Source of the DNA: Bacteroidales bacterium KHT7
GTDB taxonomy: Bacteria > Bacteroidota > Bacteroidia > Bacteroidales > Bacteroidaceae
DNA: 32,365 nucleotides
Direction: 5' to 3'
NCBI GenBank assembly: GCA_900102385.1
Contig: FNBQ01000012.1
Coordinates: forward strand, 90,812-123,176
Below the pieces are notes generated by a model, which was given only the letters and a program-made list of their open reading frames with translations, was not told the DNA's origin and ran no database searches. The stretch's first letter is position 1; every line of letters starts with the position of its first letter. Made by a program: the position numbers and the translations under genes. This document shows positions 10,668 to 19,636 of this stretch, piece by piece.

Positions 10668-13388
10668 TTAATAGAATAGCCAGTCTACCGACTTTGCACC
10701 ACCGTTCAAGCCTACGTTGCGAGGCTCAAGTTCGTCGTTTGTCGCACCGAGAACCAAGAGGAAGCCGTTTGGCATATTCAGTTTGTGGTGTCCTGCGCCA
10801 AAATGATAGGCATGAACGTTTACGAGCGGCATGTTGGCCAATCTTATTGAGTTTGACAGATAAGGCTCAGCCTGACCGTACTCGTTGGCTGTTGCGTCAA
10901 TCTCTAGTTTCGGAGCCTGAGCATATTTGTCCTGCTCGTCCTTGAAGTAGCCTACAAGAATCTTTACAGGCTTGTCGGTCTCGAACTCGATGGCCGTGAG
11001 CACGCTCGAATTGCGTTGGTCGTTGCAACTGAACTGAAGTGCGGTGAGTCCGTCGAGTTCAGGAGCAACAGCCTCTACTGCCGTGTTAGGACGGTCGTTG
11101 AACAGGTCTGTTCCGACTTTCAAATCAACCTGTTTGTAATTACTAATCCACTTGATGTCGGCCTTGTGCAGAGGCTTGTATTCCTTTGCCTTCACGTTTA
11201 TCTCGCCCGACTCAACCTTCTTCAGATAATCTATATTCTTTTTGAAGTTGTCAAGTTCATTCTGATAATGCACCAGCATCTCGCTCCAATGCTTGTTCTT
11301 GCCGTTCTCGCCCGTGATTGGTATGCGGCGCATCGTTGTCTGCATACTGTTGGCATAGAGATAACTGCCGTTTGTAAGGTTTACAAGATTCTTGTAATAC
11401 TCCAGACTCTTCTCGAATAGCGGCAGAGCCTTGTCGAGGTCGGCAATGCGGTGTCCCCACTGATAGTCGAGCACATATTTGCAGGCCATAACCTTGTATG
11501 CAAATGAATATGCAAATTCGCGATAGCAATGAATATCGTTCTTCAGTCGCTCAAACTCGTCGCGGTTGGCGGAAACTGAGTTTATGTCGATGGCATCGAT
11601 AGCCTTTACTGCCCTGTCGCCGTGGTTCATCACTTGGTCTATGATATCGAGGGGCAACTCTCCCTCGTGCGGAAGGAACTTCCATTCTTTCTCTACATAC
11701 TCAATGAGTTTCTCGCCTTCTGGTCCGCAACTCTCGTAGAAGCCAGGATAAACGGTATATTTATAAGGGTTTATAAGTTGGCTCGCAAACATTCCGAGGA
11801 GAAGGCATTGGCGGTTTCCTTCGGTTATGCCGAAACGGCGCAGCAATTTCGGAGCAATCTCGCCGCTCTGCTCATATGCCTTGCGAATAAGGTCGGCATT
11901 GGCATCGGTTGTTCCGTAGAACGATGCCAGTTCGCCGTTCCAAAAGTCGGCCTCGTCGCTGCGGTTGCGCTCAACCTTCCAAGCGTAGCGCGCCCATGCC
12001 TTGTACCACATCCAGTCGCGGTATAACTGTTCCTCGCGCTTGCCGCCATCGAGTTTGTCGGCAGTATAAGGATAATCCCAGTACGATGCCTGCGGATACA
12101 GATGAAGTGCGTTTGCCCCATGAACGGCGTGCATTGCCGTAACGGCGCGCTGAATGAAATCGGGCGAACTCCAGCGGAACGGCTCAAGATTTGCAAGAAT
12201 ATGCACGTTGCTGATGTGAATGCTTCCGAGGCTGCTCAAATCTTTGTGAATCTTAGACCACGGTCCGCGCGGCTGATATGTTGTAAGACTCTCGCCGTTG
12301 TACTTGTGCATGGTGTAAAGATTCTTGTACAATGGCAGAGATGCGTCCATAACCATCTTGCAGTCGGTATCGTGAGCGCGGACAAGGATAGGCGGCTCGT
12401 CGGTGCGGCCGAGTTTCTTCAGTCCGTCCTTTACGCCGGGGATGATGGTCTTTGTAAACCACTCAACATCGTCGTCGTAGGTGTTCATTGCCTCGCCAAG
12501 GCATACAAGCAGACCTACGTTGCTGTATTTCTCAACAAAGGCGGCTATGCTCTTTCGGGTATAGTCGCTAAGTAGCGGAGTAATCTGTCGGTTTCTGTCC
12601 TGAGTCTTAATCTTGTAATGCTCGGCAAACGGCTTTGAAACCAGAATATTGTAGAACATCTGTATAACAAAGATGCCTCGTTTGTCGGCCTCATCGGTAA
12701 TGAACTTGAAGATTTCTTCGTTCTTCTTGAATGTTGCGTCGTCAACCTCAACGGCAAACGGATAGTCGGGAAGTTTTACGAGCGATGCAAACGGATGGCC
12801 GTTCCACAGATAAACGGAGTTCATCTTGTTGTGTACAAGCATGTCGAGATACTTAATCCACTGCTGCTTGTCGTACAACCACGGAAAGAGCTCGGGCGTG
12901 TAGGGATATTCGTAAACCATTCTGCCCGGCAGAAGATAAGGCTTCTGAACGCCGATGCACGTTCCGCGCAGAACCATCTCGGGAGCCTCGCTACGATATG
13001 CAGGAAAGTTGAAGTTCTTCTTGGCGATGTAGTTGTCTGCCAACTCAACACAGCCGTAGAGTGCTCCGCTGCCGTCGGCTCCGACGATTGTTGTCACGCC
13101 CTTCGAAGATGTGATGCTGTAGCCTTCTTTCTTCAGCGAATCGGCTCCTTCTTTAAGCACAAAAACAAGGTTTCCGCCTTTCGAAACGGGCTTTTTAGGC
13201 ACGTTTCTGAAGACAGAAACCTTTATTCCCTGTTTGGCAAGAGACGACTGCAACTGCCCGGCACCAAACTCAATACGGTTCGAAGCCGACTTGCCCAAAT
13301 ATATACTCGCACTTTTTTGTGCCCTGATACTTGATGAAAATAATACAATAATGGTCGTCAGACCTACGATTTTACCTATATACCTCAT
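10668..13388 (-). CDS. secreted GH67/GH115-like putative glycosidase, family uncertain
   Basis: This 906-aa protein is the first gene of the glycosidase operon. After a signal peptide (about 1-23) comes a GH67-N/GH20b-like alpha/beta domain (about 25-125; note GADGSGALYGCVELAD). A TIM-barrel-like region follows (about 140-480), then a helical region (about 490-740) and a C-terminal beta-rich domain (about 745-906). This order resembles the alpha-glucuronidase families GH67 and GH115. Acidic residues on predicted barrel strands that could be catalytic are E299 (CLGEAMN), D340 (VRAHDTD), E366 (KYNGES) and E402 (LANLEPFRW). I do not recognise the exact CAZy family. By context it should act on a terminal uronic acid or related sugar of the same glycan as the GH2 enzymes, but this is inference. 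Confidence 0.75.
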   Translation of the reverse strand: MRYIGKIVGLTTIIVLFSSSIRAQKSASIYLGKSASNRIEFGAGQLQSSLAKQGIKVSVFRNVPKKPVSKGGNLVFVLKEGADSLKKEGYSITSSKGVTTIVGADGSGALYGCVELADNYIAKKNFNFPAYRSEAPEMVLRGTCIGVQKPYLLPGRMVYEYPYTPELFPWLYDKQQWIKYLDMLVHNKMNSVYLWNGHPFASLVKLPDYPFAVEVDDATFKKNEEIFKFITDEADKRGIFVIQMFYNILVSKPFAEHYKIKTQDRNRQITPLLSDYTRKSIAAFVEKYSNVGLLVCLGEAMNTYDDDVEWFTKTIIPGVKDGLKKLGRTDEPPILVRAHDTDCKMVMDASLPLYKNLYTMHKYNGESLTTYQPRGPWSKIHKDLSSLGSIHISNVHILANLEPFRWSSPDFIQRAVTAMHAVHGANALHLYPQASYWDYPYTADKLDGGKREEQLYRDWMWYKAWARYAWKVERNRSDEADFWNGELASFYGTTDANADLIRKAYEQSGEIAPKLLRRFGITEGNRQCLLLGMFASQLINPYKYTVYPGFYESCGPEGEKLIEYVEKEWKFLPHEGELPLDIIDQVMNHGDRAVKAIDAIDINSVSANRDEFERLKNDIHCYREFAYSFAYKVMACKYVLDYQWGHRIADLDKALPLFEKSLEYYKNLVNLTNGSYLYANSMQTTMRRIPITGENGKNKHWSEMLVHYQNELDNFKKNIDYLKKVESGEINVKAKEYKPLHKADIKWISNYKQVDLKVGTDLFNDRPNTAVEAVAPELDGLTALQFSCNDQRNSSVLTAIEFETDKPVKILVGYFKDEQDKYAQAPKLEIDATANEYGQAEPYLSNSIRLANMPLVNVHAYHFGAGHHKLNMPNGFLLVLGATNDELEPRNVGLNGGAKSVDWLFY

Positions 13389-13447
13389 TCAAATGTAAAA
13401 AAACAGTCAATAGTTAGTCAAAATTTCTCATTCAGGGGGTAAAGGTA

Positions 13448-13474
13448 CAAATATTTTCAGAATATCAAGGACAA
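13448..13474 (-). promoter_or_regulatory. possible promoter of the glycosidase operon
   Basis: On the minus strand AATATTTG (13448-13455) is a one-mismatch match to the Bacteroidetes -7 box TAnnTTTG, and a TTG (13472-13474) lies upstream at a suitable distance for the -33 element. It sits in the 92-bp gap between the DUF3857 gene and the operon. That gap is larger than any within the operon, which favours an independent start. The match is weak. Confidence 0.3.
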
Positions 13475-13480
13475 TCGTTT

Positions 13481-15382
13481 TTATTTTTTCACAAGTACGA
13501 TTGTTGCGCCGTATGCTTTCGACCTTTTTTCCATGTATTTAAGGAAATCGTCTTTCTTCGAGATGTCGTGTTTTCCCTTTCGGCACTCCATTGTCGAAAC
13601 AACCGTGACGACGTTGCCTTGGGGCACAGCAGAGAAACTAAAACTGCCGAATTCCGACTCTTCCTTTAGCGGATTTGGCAATGCCTCAATCTTCATGTCG
13701 TCGGGGATTGAGATACGAACCGTGTCGCAGTAACTGTACGAGTTGTCTATCACTATTGGCGATGTGCGCTCGTTGCGGAATCGCGGCGTGCCGAACGATC
13801 TGAACGGATTGCATCGGATGAACATTCTGCTGCCGTTCATCTTGCCGTACACAGCAGTCATGCTGCATTTCACAAGCAGATGCGGCTTTTCCTCTTCGTG
13901 AAAATCTTTCACTTCGACATCGGTAACGGTGGCATCGTCAAGACGAATCCAACGGCGGACTATCTTTTTCTGCTCGCCTTTGTCCTCGCGCGCCATGCCG
14001 AAAGTGCGGCTGTATCTTCTGCCAAAATGGTCGCAACTAAAGGTGAGTTCCCCGTTGCCGTCGCTGCCAATCTTGACATCTGCGCTGAGGGTTTCGCGAC
14101 TGTCGGCTGCTGAATAATCTGGCAGACGGACGATTTTTCCGCCGTCTGGAGTTACAAGCAAGCACTCGTGTCCGGCAAGCGATGAATGAATGAATCCGAG
14201 TGGAAGTTGCGGACAGGTACAGTCCATCAGGATGAACTTGTCGTCGGGACGGACGATGTACAGAACGACGTGGTTCAGCTGGTGCATGTTCGGAAAGTCT
14301 TTCAGTAGATTTTCGTCCTCGGTGCTTATGACAACCTGATACGACGTTATGCCTACTTGCTTGAGCAAAGCCTGCATGTAATTTGCCAGAGCTTTGCAAT
14401 CGCCAAATCCAGTGCGGCTAACCTCGGTTGCCGACATTGGCTGCCATCCGCCCAAGCCGAGGCTTATGTTTACATATCTTGTTTTCTCGCCAAGATACTT
14501 GTAAAGAGCCTTTATCTTGTCCAAATCGGTCTTGCTGTCGGCGGTGAGCGAGTTCACTTTTGCAATTTCTTCTTTTGGCAGAACGTCGCGGCCTTCGGCA
14601 AGTTGCCAGTACCATTTTCCGAACTCTTCCCACGACTTCAGACTTCCAGTTGAGCCTCCTATTGAGAACTCCGACGGCTCGGCAATAACCATCGGATAGC
14701 GCATGTCGTCATCGTCTACATAATCCTCGTCTACAAGATGGCGGTGCGCCGGGAAAGTCCACTTGTAGACCTTGCCGTTCGGCGTTTCCCGAACATCGTA
14801 GTTCTTCTTCGACGGAGTTTCGTATTTCAGCACATCGACCTTTGGCGATGCCGTAATCTGATATGTCGCCTCCTGCATAGACTGATGGCTGTACTTCATC
14901 GGAGAGAATACAGGAAAATCGATGTATCCGCTGCGCGACTTCTCGGTCCATTCGTATTCTATCGTGAATGGATATGACAGAATCTCGCAGTCGTAGTAAA
15001 AATGCACGTTGTCCGATGCCAAATTAGACGACACGGCGGTGGTGCGCAAATCCTTCTGCTTTATCTTAGAGATTACGTTGCCATTAGCATCGTATGCCTT
15101 TCCCGAGAACGACGACAGGTACGAGAACTTGTCGTAAACACGATGCCATCCGCTATGGTCGAGTCCTTTCTTGTTAAGAATCGTAACCACCCGGCGGAAG
15201 TGGACCGCAGACTCGATACGCGCCGAGGCATCAACATCTACATCATAACTCCGCACCACCGAAAAGGCATTTTTCTTAAGCGAGTCGGGAATGCTCTCAA
15301 CATCATACTTCACTTGCGCACAAAGCACCGCCGGCATAGCGGATGCCAGCAGTGCAAGTGCAAGAATATTTCTTTTCATCAT
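13481..15382 (-). CDS. secreted DUF3857/transglutaminase-like protein (intact triad)
   Basis: This 633-aa protein has a signal peptide (about 1-22), an N-terminal DUF3857 beta domain (about 40-235), a transglutaminase-like core (about 280-400) and a C-terminal DUF2569/DUF3858-like beta domain. The papain-like triad is present: C329 in GFGDCKALAN, H371 in QLNHVVLY and D387 in LMDCT. This family is common in Bacteroidetes. It is probably periplasmic and may act as a peptidase, amidase or transglutaminase; no substrate is established for it that I know of. It lies 5 bp downstream of a paralogue with a broken triad, so the two are almost certainly co-translated and may work as a pair. MM at the start leaves a choice between 15382 and 15379. 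Confidence 0.9.
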   Translation of the reverse strand: MMKRNILALALLASAMPAVLCAQVKYDVESIPDSLKKNAFSVVRSYDVDVDASARIESAVHFRRVVTILNKKGLDHSGWHRVYDKFSYLSSFSGKAYDANGNVISKIKQKDLRTTAVSSNLASDNVHFYYDCEILSYPFTIEYEWTEKSRSGYIDFPVFSPMKYSHQSMQEATYQITASPKVDVLKYETPSKKNYDVRETPNGKVYKWTFPAHRHLVDEDYVDDDDMRYPMVIAEPSEFSIGGSTGSLKSWEEFGKWYWQLAEGRDVLPKEEIAKVNSLTADSKTDLDKIKALYKYLGEKTRYVNISLGLGGWQPMSATEVSRTGFGDCKALANYMQALLKQVGITSYQVVISTEDENLLKDFPNMHQLNHVVLYIVRPDDKFILMDCTCPQLPLGFIHSSLAGHECLLVTPDGGKIVRLPDYSAADSRETLSADVKIGSDGNGELTFSCDHFGRRYSRTFGMAREDKGEQKKIVRRWIRLDDATVTDVEVKDFHEEEKPHLLVKCSMTAVYGKMNGSRMFIRCNPFRSFGTPRFRNERTSPIVIDNSYSYCDTVRISIPDDMKIEALPNPLKEESEFGSFSFSAVPQGNVVTVVSTMECRKGKHDISKKDDFLKYMEKRSKAYGATIVLVKK

Positions 15383-15387
15383 CTGTG

Positions 15388-17367
15388 TTATGCTTTCTTT
15401 TTTAAGACAATCTTCAGGGAGTTGATATCGAGCAGTTCGGTCCAGAATTTCTGAAGTTCGGCATAGTCGGCTGCAAGAATGAACGAGTTGTTCACGTTGA
15501 AGTCGTAGACCGTGGTGATAAGTCGTCCCTGCTGCTTTATGTCTATTTTCGCCTCCAGTTCGCCGTCTTTGAAGGTAAGGAGTTTTCCTGCTGGAATTTC
15601 TTCTATCTCGTAATCCTCAGGAATAAGGATGCTCGACTTAATCTCGGTGTTCTGCAAGTTGCTGAACTCGATAGGCATATCGCGAGTTGGGTTTACGAAA
15701 TAGTTATTGCGCTCGTCGGCAAACACCATAGGGTTTACATAAAGGCGGTCGCCGCTCTTGCCCAGCGATTTTGTAAATCGGTACTGCTCGGTCGAACTCA
15801 GTCCTGTTCCTTCTACGTTCTTCACGTTGTAAGACTGTAGTTTGCAGTCGCCCCACTTCTCAATCTTCTCTATCAGAGCCAGACTGTCTTCCGTCTCATG
15901 ATACTGTTTCTTGAACATCTCGGCAAGGATGCCGGTACAAGTGTTGTTCTTTGTGCCCACGAGGTCGCCTTCCGGATTTATTCCGCATCGGATAACGGTT
16001 TTTGCGGCATGACCTCTGATGGCAGCCAAGTCGAACACTTGCGAATCGATGCTTGTAATTCCGGTTTCGTACAGAACGCCCTCGGCAAGCAGGTTGAGCG
16101 GAAGCACGTTAACATCGCCATACTCGGCAGAACAGTCGGCAAAGAACAAAGCGCCTTTCTCGTCGGAGAAGGCAACGACGAAAGTATGCAACTTGTCTAT
16201 TGAAGGATAAGTAACCGGCAGTCGTCCGCGGTCGCGAAGGCAAAGCAGAAGCGGAGTGCAGGTTATTCCGGCCTCGCGCAACATGCTCATGTATATAAAG
16301 TTAAGTTCGGCATTCGAGCCTTTTCCGTTCTTCACAGCCTTGTTTGGGTTGTCGGCAACGAGCTTGTAGTCGCCGTTCCACTTCAGTTTCTTCTGAATAA
16401 AGCCGAAGAGCACGCTCGCCTTCTTTGTTGCCGACATTCCGTCGAGTCCGAGTTGCTTCATCTCCTCTGAATACGGATTCTTCAGAGAGAGGCATTTCCG
16501 GTATCCGCCTTCCTCGGCAAGGGTCTTTCTTACGCTGTTCCACGATGATGTATAGTCTTTGTACACGGCTCCCGGAATGTCAATTCCGTAGAGTTCGAAT
16601 GATAAGTTGTGCGAGTAGGTTTTAGGACACCACACAAATCCCTCGTCCTTTATAGCCTTCAGGTTCTCGGCCTCGGTGGTTACCCTCTCGCCCGCAGTCT
16701 TCAGCACGTTTCCCTGTACGTTGAACACCATGTCGACTGGCTTTCTGGTTGTGTTTGAATGTTGAAAACCTTTCTCCTCGATGTGAAACTTGAAATACTG
16801 CGGAATAGTAACGGTATAAAACGAATACTGAACGGGATATTCCTGCTGAGAATACCATGTGTCGATGTTATGGTAGCCTTCCGATATGTGGGTGTACTTA
16901 TATTCGATGATTGTTCCAACCTTCACGTCGGGAATAGAGAACTTCATTCGCTCGGAATTCTCGTTCACCGTCTCCTTGAAGACGTATTTCGACGGCATCG
17001 AAGTCTTTACCACCTTGCCGTCTACAAGATTGTATGCCGTTGCCGACAGATTCTGTATGCGGTCGTTCTCCGTAACGGGGCGCTTGGAGTTGTAATAATA
17101 CCTGATAGCCACATTAGCAGCGTCCTTGCCGTCGTCCTTCAGAACTCTGATTCGTGTTTTCAGTTCTGTCTTAATGTAGAAGTGTCCTTCAGCATAGTAG
17201 TACTCAGTTTCGCCGATACGGTAGATATACTCGGCTGCAGCAGAACTGTCGATGGCACAGACCGTAGTCTTGAAGTCGGCAACATCGACCTTGGCAAACT
17301 TTTTCTGTGCATGGGCGCAAAGGCTTCCCGTCAGAAGAAGTGCCATTAGTGAAATACCTGTTTTCAT
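15388..17367 (-). CDS. secreted DUF3857/transglutaminase-like protein lacking the catalytic Cys
   Basis: This 659-aa paralogue of the next gene has a signal peptide (about 1-20), a DUF3857 domain (about 45-250) and a transglutaminase-like core (about 310-420). Where the neighbour has GFGDC, this protein has GKGSN (348-352), so the nucleophilic Cys is Asn352. H394 (KLHTFVV) and D411 (FFADCS) remain. It is therefore probably not a catalytic transglutaminase and may be a binding or partner protein. I recall similar Cys-less subfamilies in other Bacteroidetes, so this looks like a conserved state rather than recent decay. It sits between a truncated paralogue upstream (84-bp gap) and the intact paralogue downstream (5-bp gap). 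Confidence 0.9.
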   Translation of the reverse strand: MKTGISLMALLLTGSLCAHAQKKFAKVDVADFKTTVCAIDSSAAAEYIYRIGETEYYYAEGHFYIKTELKTRIRVLKDDGKDAANVAIRYYYNSKRPVTENDRIQNLSATAYNLVDGKVVKTSMPSKYVFKETVNENSERMKFSIPDVKVGTIIEYKYTHISEGYHNIDTWYSQQEYPVQYSFYTVTIPQYFKFHIEEKGFQHSNTTRKPVDMVFNVQGNVLKTAGERVTTEAENLKAIKDEGFVWCPKTYSHNLSFELYGIDIPGAVYKDYTSSWNSVRKTLAEEGGYRKCLSLKNPYSEEMKQLGLDGMSATKKASVLFGFIQKKLKWNGDYKLVADNPNKAVKNGKGSNAELNFIYMSMLREAGITCTPLLLCLRDRGRLPVTYPSIDKLHTFVVAFSDEKGALFFADCSAEYGDVNVLPLNLLAEGVLYETGITSIDSQVFDLAAIRGHAAKTVIRCGINPEGDLVGTKNNTCTGILAEMFKKQYHETEDSLALIEKIEKWGDCKLQSYNVKNVEGTGLSSTEQYRFTKSLGKSGDRLYVNPMVFADERNNYFVNPTRDMPIEFSNLQNTEIKSSILIPEDYEIEEIPAGKLLTFKDGELEAKIDIKQQGRLITTVYDFNVNNSFILAADYAELQKFWTELLDINSLKIVLKKKA

Positions 17368-17451
17368 AAATTGAATGAATTAACTTTTTGGATTGAATTA
17401 TTACTTGTTTTTGGATTTTATATTGAATGATGGGGATAATTTGCAGCAAAA

Positions 17452-17745
17452 CTAATCGCTATTGTCATATATACAACATTGTATATTCATATCTGTTCTA
17501 TCATCGATAAGTTTCGATAAACCAGAGAGTTCACTTTCTTTTCCGTTTATTTCACCATCATATTTAACGGCTTCACCGAGAAAATTGAGCGGAAGTTCGT
17601 TGGCACGGCAATATTCGGCAGAAGAATCTGCGCAATAAGCCATCGTCGCGAAGTCGGAAGCACCAGCCTCGGCAAACAGATTCTGCGAATAGGCAGTTGT
17701 ACAGCACACAGCGACAAATGCCACAAATGCGACTGTTGTTTTCAT
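17452..17745 (-). CDS. short secreted remnant of a DUF3857 protein (internal deletion)
   Basis: This 97-aa product starts MKTTVAFVAF and has a signal peptide (about 1-21). An upstream in-frame ATG at 17784 would add 13 residues before the signal, so 17745 is preferred. The mature part matches two separate pieces of the downstream 659-aa protein. FAEAGASDFATMAYCADSSA resembles its residues 24-45, and the following AEY...LPLNFLGEAV resembles residues 414-430, continuing weakly to about 465. About 365 residues are missing between them. The junction falls at the similar strings DSSAAAEY and ADCSAEY of the paralogue, as expected from recombination between short repeats. The frame is open and keeps its signal peptide and a promoter, so it could be a small secreted protein or a decaying pseudogene. 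Confidence 0.7.
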   Translation of the reverse strand: MKTTVAFVAFVAVCCTTAYSQNLFAEAGASDFATMAYCADSSAEYCRANELPLNFLGEAVKYDGEINGKESELSGLSKLIDDRTDMNIQCCIYDNSD

Positions 17746-17806
17746 GATAATAGAATTAAAATGCTTTTTAGCCTTAATGATCATATCTCGTTTTCAAAAA
17801 ACGTTG

Positions 17807-17863
17807 CTAAAATACATTTTTATTGGCAACTGTACAAGAATAAGGATAGTTTTTTTTGCAAAA
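17807..17863 (-). promoter_or_regulatory. promoter C with upstream element, driving the DUF3857 genes
   Basis: On the minus strand the -7 box is TATTTTAG (17807-17814), with CTTG (17835-17838) 20 nt upstream as -33. Further upstream lies an element whose plus strand reads GGATAGTTTTTTTTGCAAAA (17844-17863). It matches promoter B at 23324-23343 in 19 of 20 positions and is recognisable at promoter A. The sequence just after the -7 box, CAACGTTTT, also resembles the other two (CCACGTTTT). This points to one regulator or sigma factor acting on three transcripts. Confidence 0.6.
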
Positions 17864-17965
17864 GGAAAATCATTGTTCGTTTCCGGGAAAACACAAAATA
17901 CAAATCCCCTATTCTGCCAACCTGCTATATCAAAACGAGATTATACAAACATGTATGAAAACGTA

Positions 17966-18003
17966 TTCCGCCTCTCTTTCCAAAGTCAGAAAGAAAAGCG
18001 GAA
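17966..18003 (-). terminator. hairpin terminator after the S26-type peptidase gene
   Basis: On the minus strand TTCCGCTTTTCTTT pairs with AAAGAGAGGCGGAA over 14 bp, including two G-U pairs, around a 10-nt loop. It lies about 27 bp beyond the stop codon of the peptidase gene and is followed by a short, impure T stretch. It probably ends transcript A before promoter C. Confidence 0.55.
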
Positions 18004-18030
18004 CACACTGCACTAATCCGTTCTTTTGCT

Positions 18031-18456
18031 TCATAGCCGTTTGTATATTGCCAACAGATATTTCCTTATCGGAAGCAGCCAGTACCACAGTTTTACGGCA
18101 AGTCTACGCCATCTGCCATACAGATAATGCTTTTTGGCAGACGAATCGACAACATGGGTTGCCACGGCTTTTACATCGGCTGCCGAGCAATGCTCTATGG
18201 CTATGAGGTTGCCGTCGCCCATCAGAAAGACGTCTTCGCCGTCTATGCGTACAACGCGATGCACAACGTATTTGCAGTCGTCTACCCATGCCAGAACCAC
18301 ATCGCCCACCTTTGTCTGTGCAGGCTTTTGCAAAACAACGCAGTCGCGCTCGCCCACAATAAAAGGCAGCATACTCCACCCCGTTACGGGCAGCGTAACA
18401 GTAACGCCTTCGTTTACCAGTCTTATTGTTTCTTCTATGATATTGTCACAAGCCAT
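18031..18456 (-). CDS. S24/S26-type signal-peptidase-like protease
   Basis: This 141-aa protein has the serine protease signature of the S24/S26 clan. S28 is in TGWSMLPF, H66 in YVVHRVVRI and D81 in MGDGN. The His in HRVV with a GDGN motif is typical of the archaeal/ER (Sec11) branch rather than the Ser-Lys bacterial LepB. There is no N-terminal membrane anchor; a hydrophobic C-terminal stretch (about 120-137, with KLWYWLLPI) may associate with the membrane. The gene is 6 bp downstream of a nucleotidyltransferase-like gene and in line with a small leader-bearing peptide gene. A role cleaving that peptide, for instance at or after its LLSGS motif, is my inference. The alternative is a LexA-like self-cleaving domain, but no DNA-binding domain is present. 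Confidence 0.8.
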   Translation of the reverse strand: MACDNIIEETIRLVNEGVTVTLPVTGWSMLPFIVGERDCVVLQKPAQTKVGDVVLAWVDDCKYVVHRVVRIDGEDVFLMGDGNLIAIEHCSAADVKAVATHVVDSSAKKHYLYGRWRRLAVKLWYWLLPIRKYLLAIYKRL

Positions 18457-18462
18457 TACGCG

Positions 18463-19587
18463 CTATAAGTTCTGTACGTTTCTCAAGAATATGCTTCTAT
18501 GTTTCAGACGCTCTGGAATTGAGCTTAGGATATATTTCCAAAATTGCAGTTCCATGTTCATACATCCTACAAAGTCAAAGGGGACGCCTCGCAGATTCCG
18601 AAGTCTTGAATCCAGCACTTCCATCCAGATGTTGCTATATTGTTCCTGCTCTTCATATCTTCCGAAATTGCCGCCTTTCATTATCATGCCATGCATATAT
18701 TTTCCAAGACTGCTATTGGGTTTGCACAGCATTTTGTCGGATTCGAGACCGATTTTTTCTTTTAAAATCCACATCAAAGCACCTGCCGTATTCTGCAACC
18801 CGAAGGGACGAAGCAGAGACGATACGTAATTCCGTTCCTCGGCTGTAGAATTTTGCAGCAGCCAATAGTAGTCTACCACTTGACGCAATCCCACACCACT
18901 ATTTAGCACATGCTGCATTATATGAGCCATTTGCATGACAAGGGCGAAAAGCACAGAAGGCGAATAGAAACCGCTCTCGGTCAGAGTAAGATTGTTTATT
19001 TCCCGTTCCTGCCAACGCAACAGTCTTTCGTTTGTCTTTGGGTTATGGGTTCCTGCCGAAGGCTGGAAATGCGCTTCTATATCCACCCCATTCTCCTGAT
19101 AATGTGCATGGTGGCTATGAGCGGTTTCCTCGGCATCATACTCTTTTCCCATACTATCCAACAGACTCAGCACCTTTTCTTTTCCGCCTTCAACCCAAAT
19201 GTCTATGTCGCCGGGCTGACGGCAGAATTTGTCGGGATAGAGGCGTGCATTTGCCTGCCCTTTCAGGATTGCTGTTTTGCAGCCTTGCTCGGCAAAAAGG
19301 CGTGTTAGGCGCGCTGCCTCGCTGTTAAGTTTCTCGTTCAGTCTGCGGATGTTATCAGCATCGTAAGCCCATTGCATCAGCACGTCGAAAGGCGGTTTTT
19401 TGTCCTCGGAAAGCGATTTAACACCATTGTATAATATACCGACAAGTGTCTGACGCTCAGCCTCATCGTACATCCACATCCAATCATCGTCACTTAAATC
19501 TACTGAAAAGTCCTGCGTCTGACCTAATGCCAGACGCAGGAGCATATAGAATTTTTCGGTGCGACAGATTTGCTTAGTGTCTTTCAT
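18463..19587 (-). CDS. nucleotidyltransferase family protein (PF14907-like)
   Basis: This 374-aa protein contains a minimal nucleotidyltransferase signature: ILKGQANARLYP (107-118), then PGDIDIWV with metal-binding candidates D127 and D129, and GVDIEAHF with D169/E171 as the third acidic position. This fits the uncharacterised NTP_transf_5 family, cytoplasmic proteins expected to transfer a nucleotide to an acceptor. The remaining ~200 residues are mostly helical. From memory, members occur in some RiPP (lasso peptide) gene clusters. Here it lies 49 bp downstream of a 61-aa leader-type peptide gene and 6 bp upstream of the S24/S26 peptidase. A role in modifying the small peptide is plausible but unproven. 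No signal peptide or membrane segment is seen. Confidence 0.8.
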   Translation of the reverse strand: MKDTKQICRTEKFYMLLRLALGQTQDFSVDLSDDDWMWMYDEAERQTLVGILYNGVKSLSEDKKPPFDVLMQWAYDADNIRRLNEKLNSEAARLTRLFAEQGCKTAILKGQANARLYPDKFCRQPGDIDIWVEGGKEKVLSLLDSMGKEYDAEETAHSHHAHYQENGVDIEAHFQPSAGTHNPKTNERLLRWQEREINNLTLTESGFYSPSVLFALVMQMAHIMQHVLNSGVGLRQVVDYYWLLQNSTAEERNYVSSLLRPFGLQNTAGALMWILKEKIGLESDKMLCKPNSSLGKYMHGMIMKGGNFGRYEEQEQYSNIWMEVLDSRLRNLRGVPFDFVGCMNMELQFWKYILSSIPERLKHRSIFLRNVQNL

Positions 19588-19636
19588 TTAACAAGTCTTT
19601 TTCTGATTAACACTCTGTTATCTGTTTCACAGGCAC

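Noticed and set aside
13389-13480. A terminator separating the DUF3857 genes from the glycosidase operon.
   Set aside because: No hairpin with a T-run is visible in the 92-bp gap, so read-through from the DUF3857 genes cannot be excluded.
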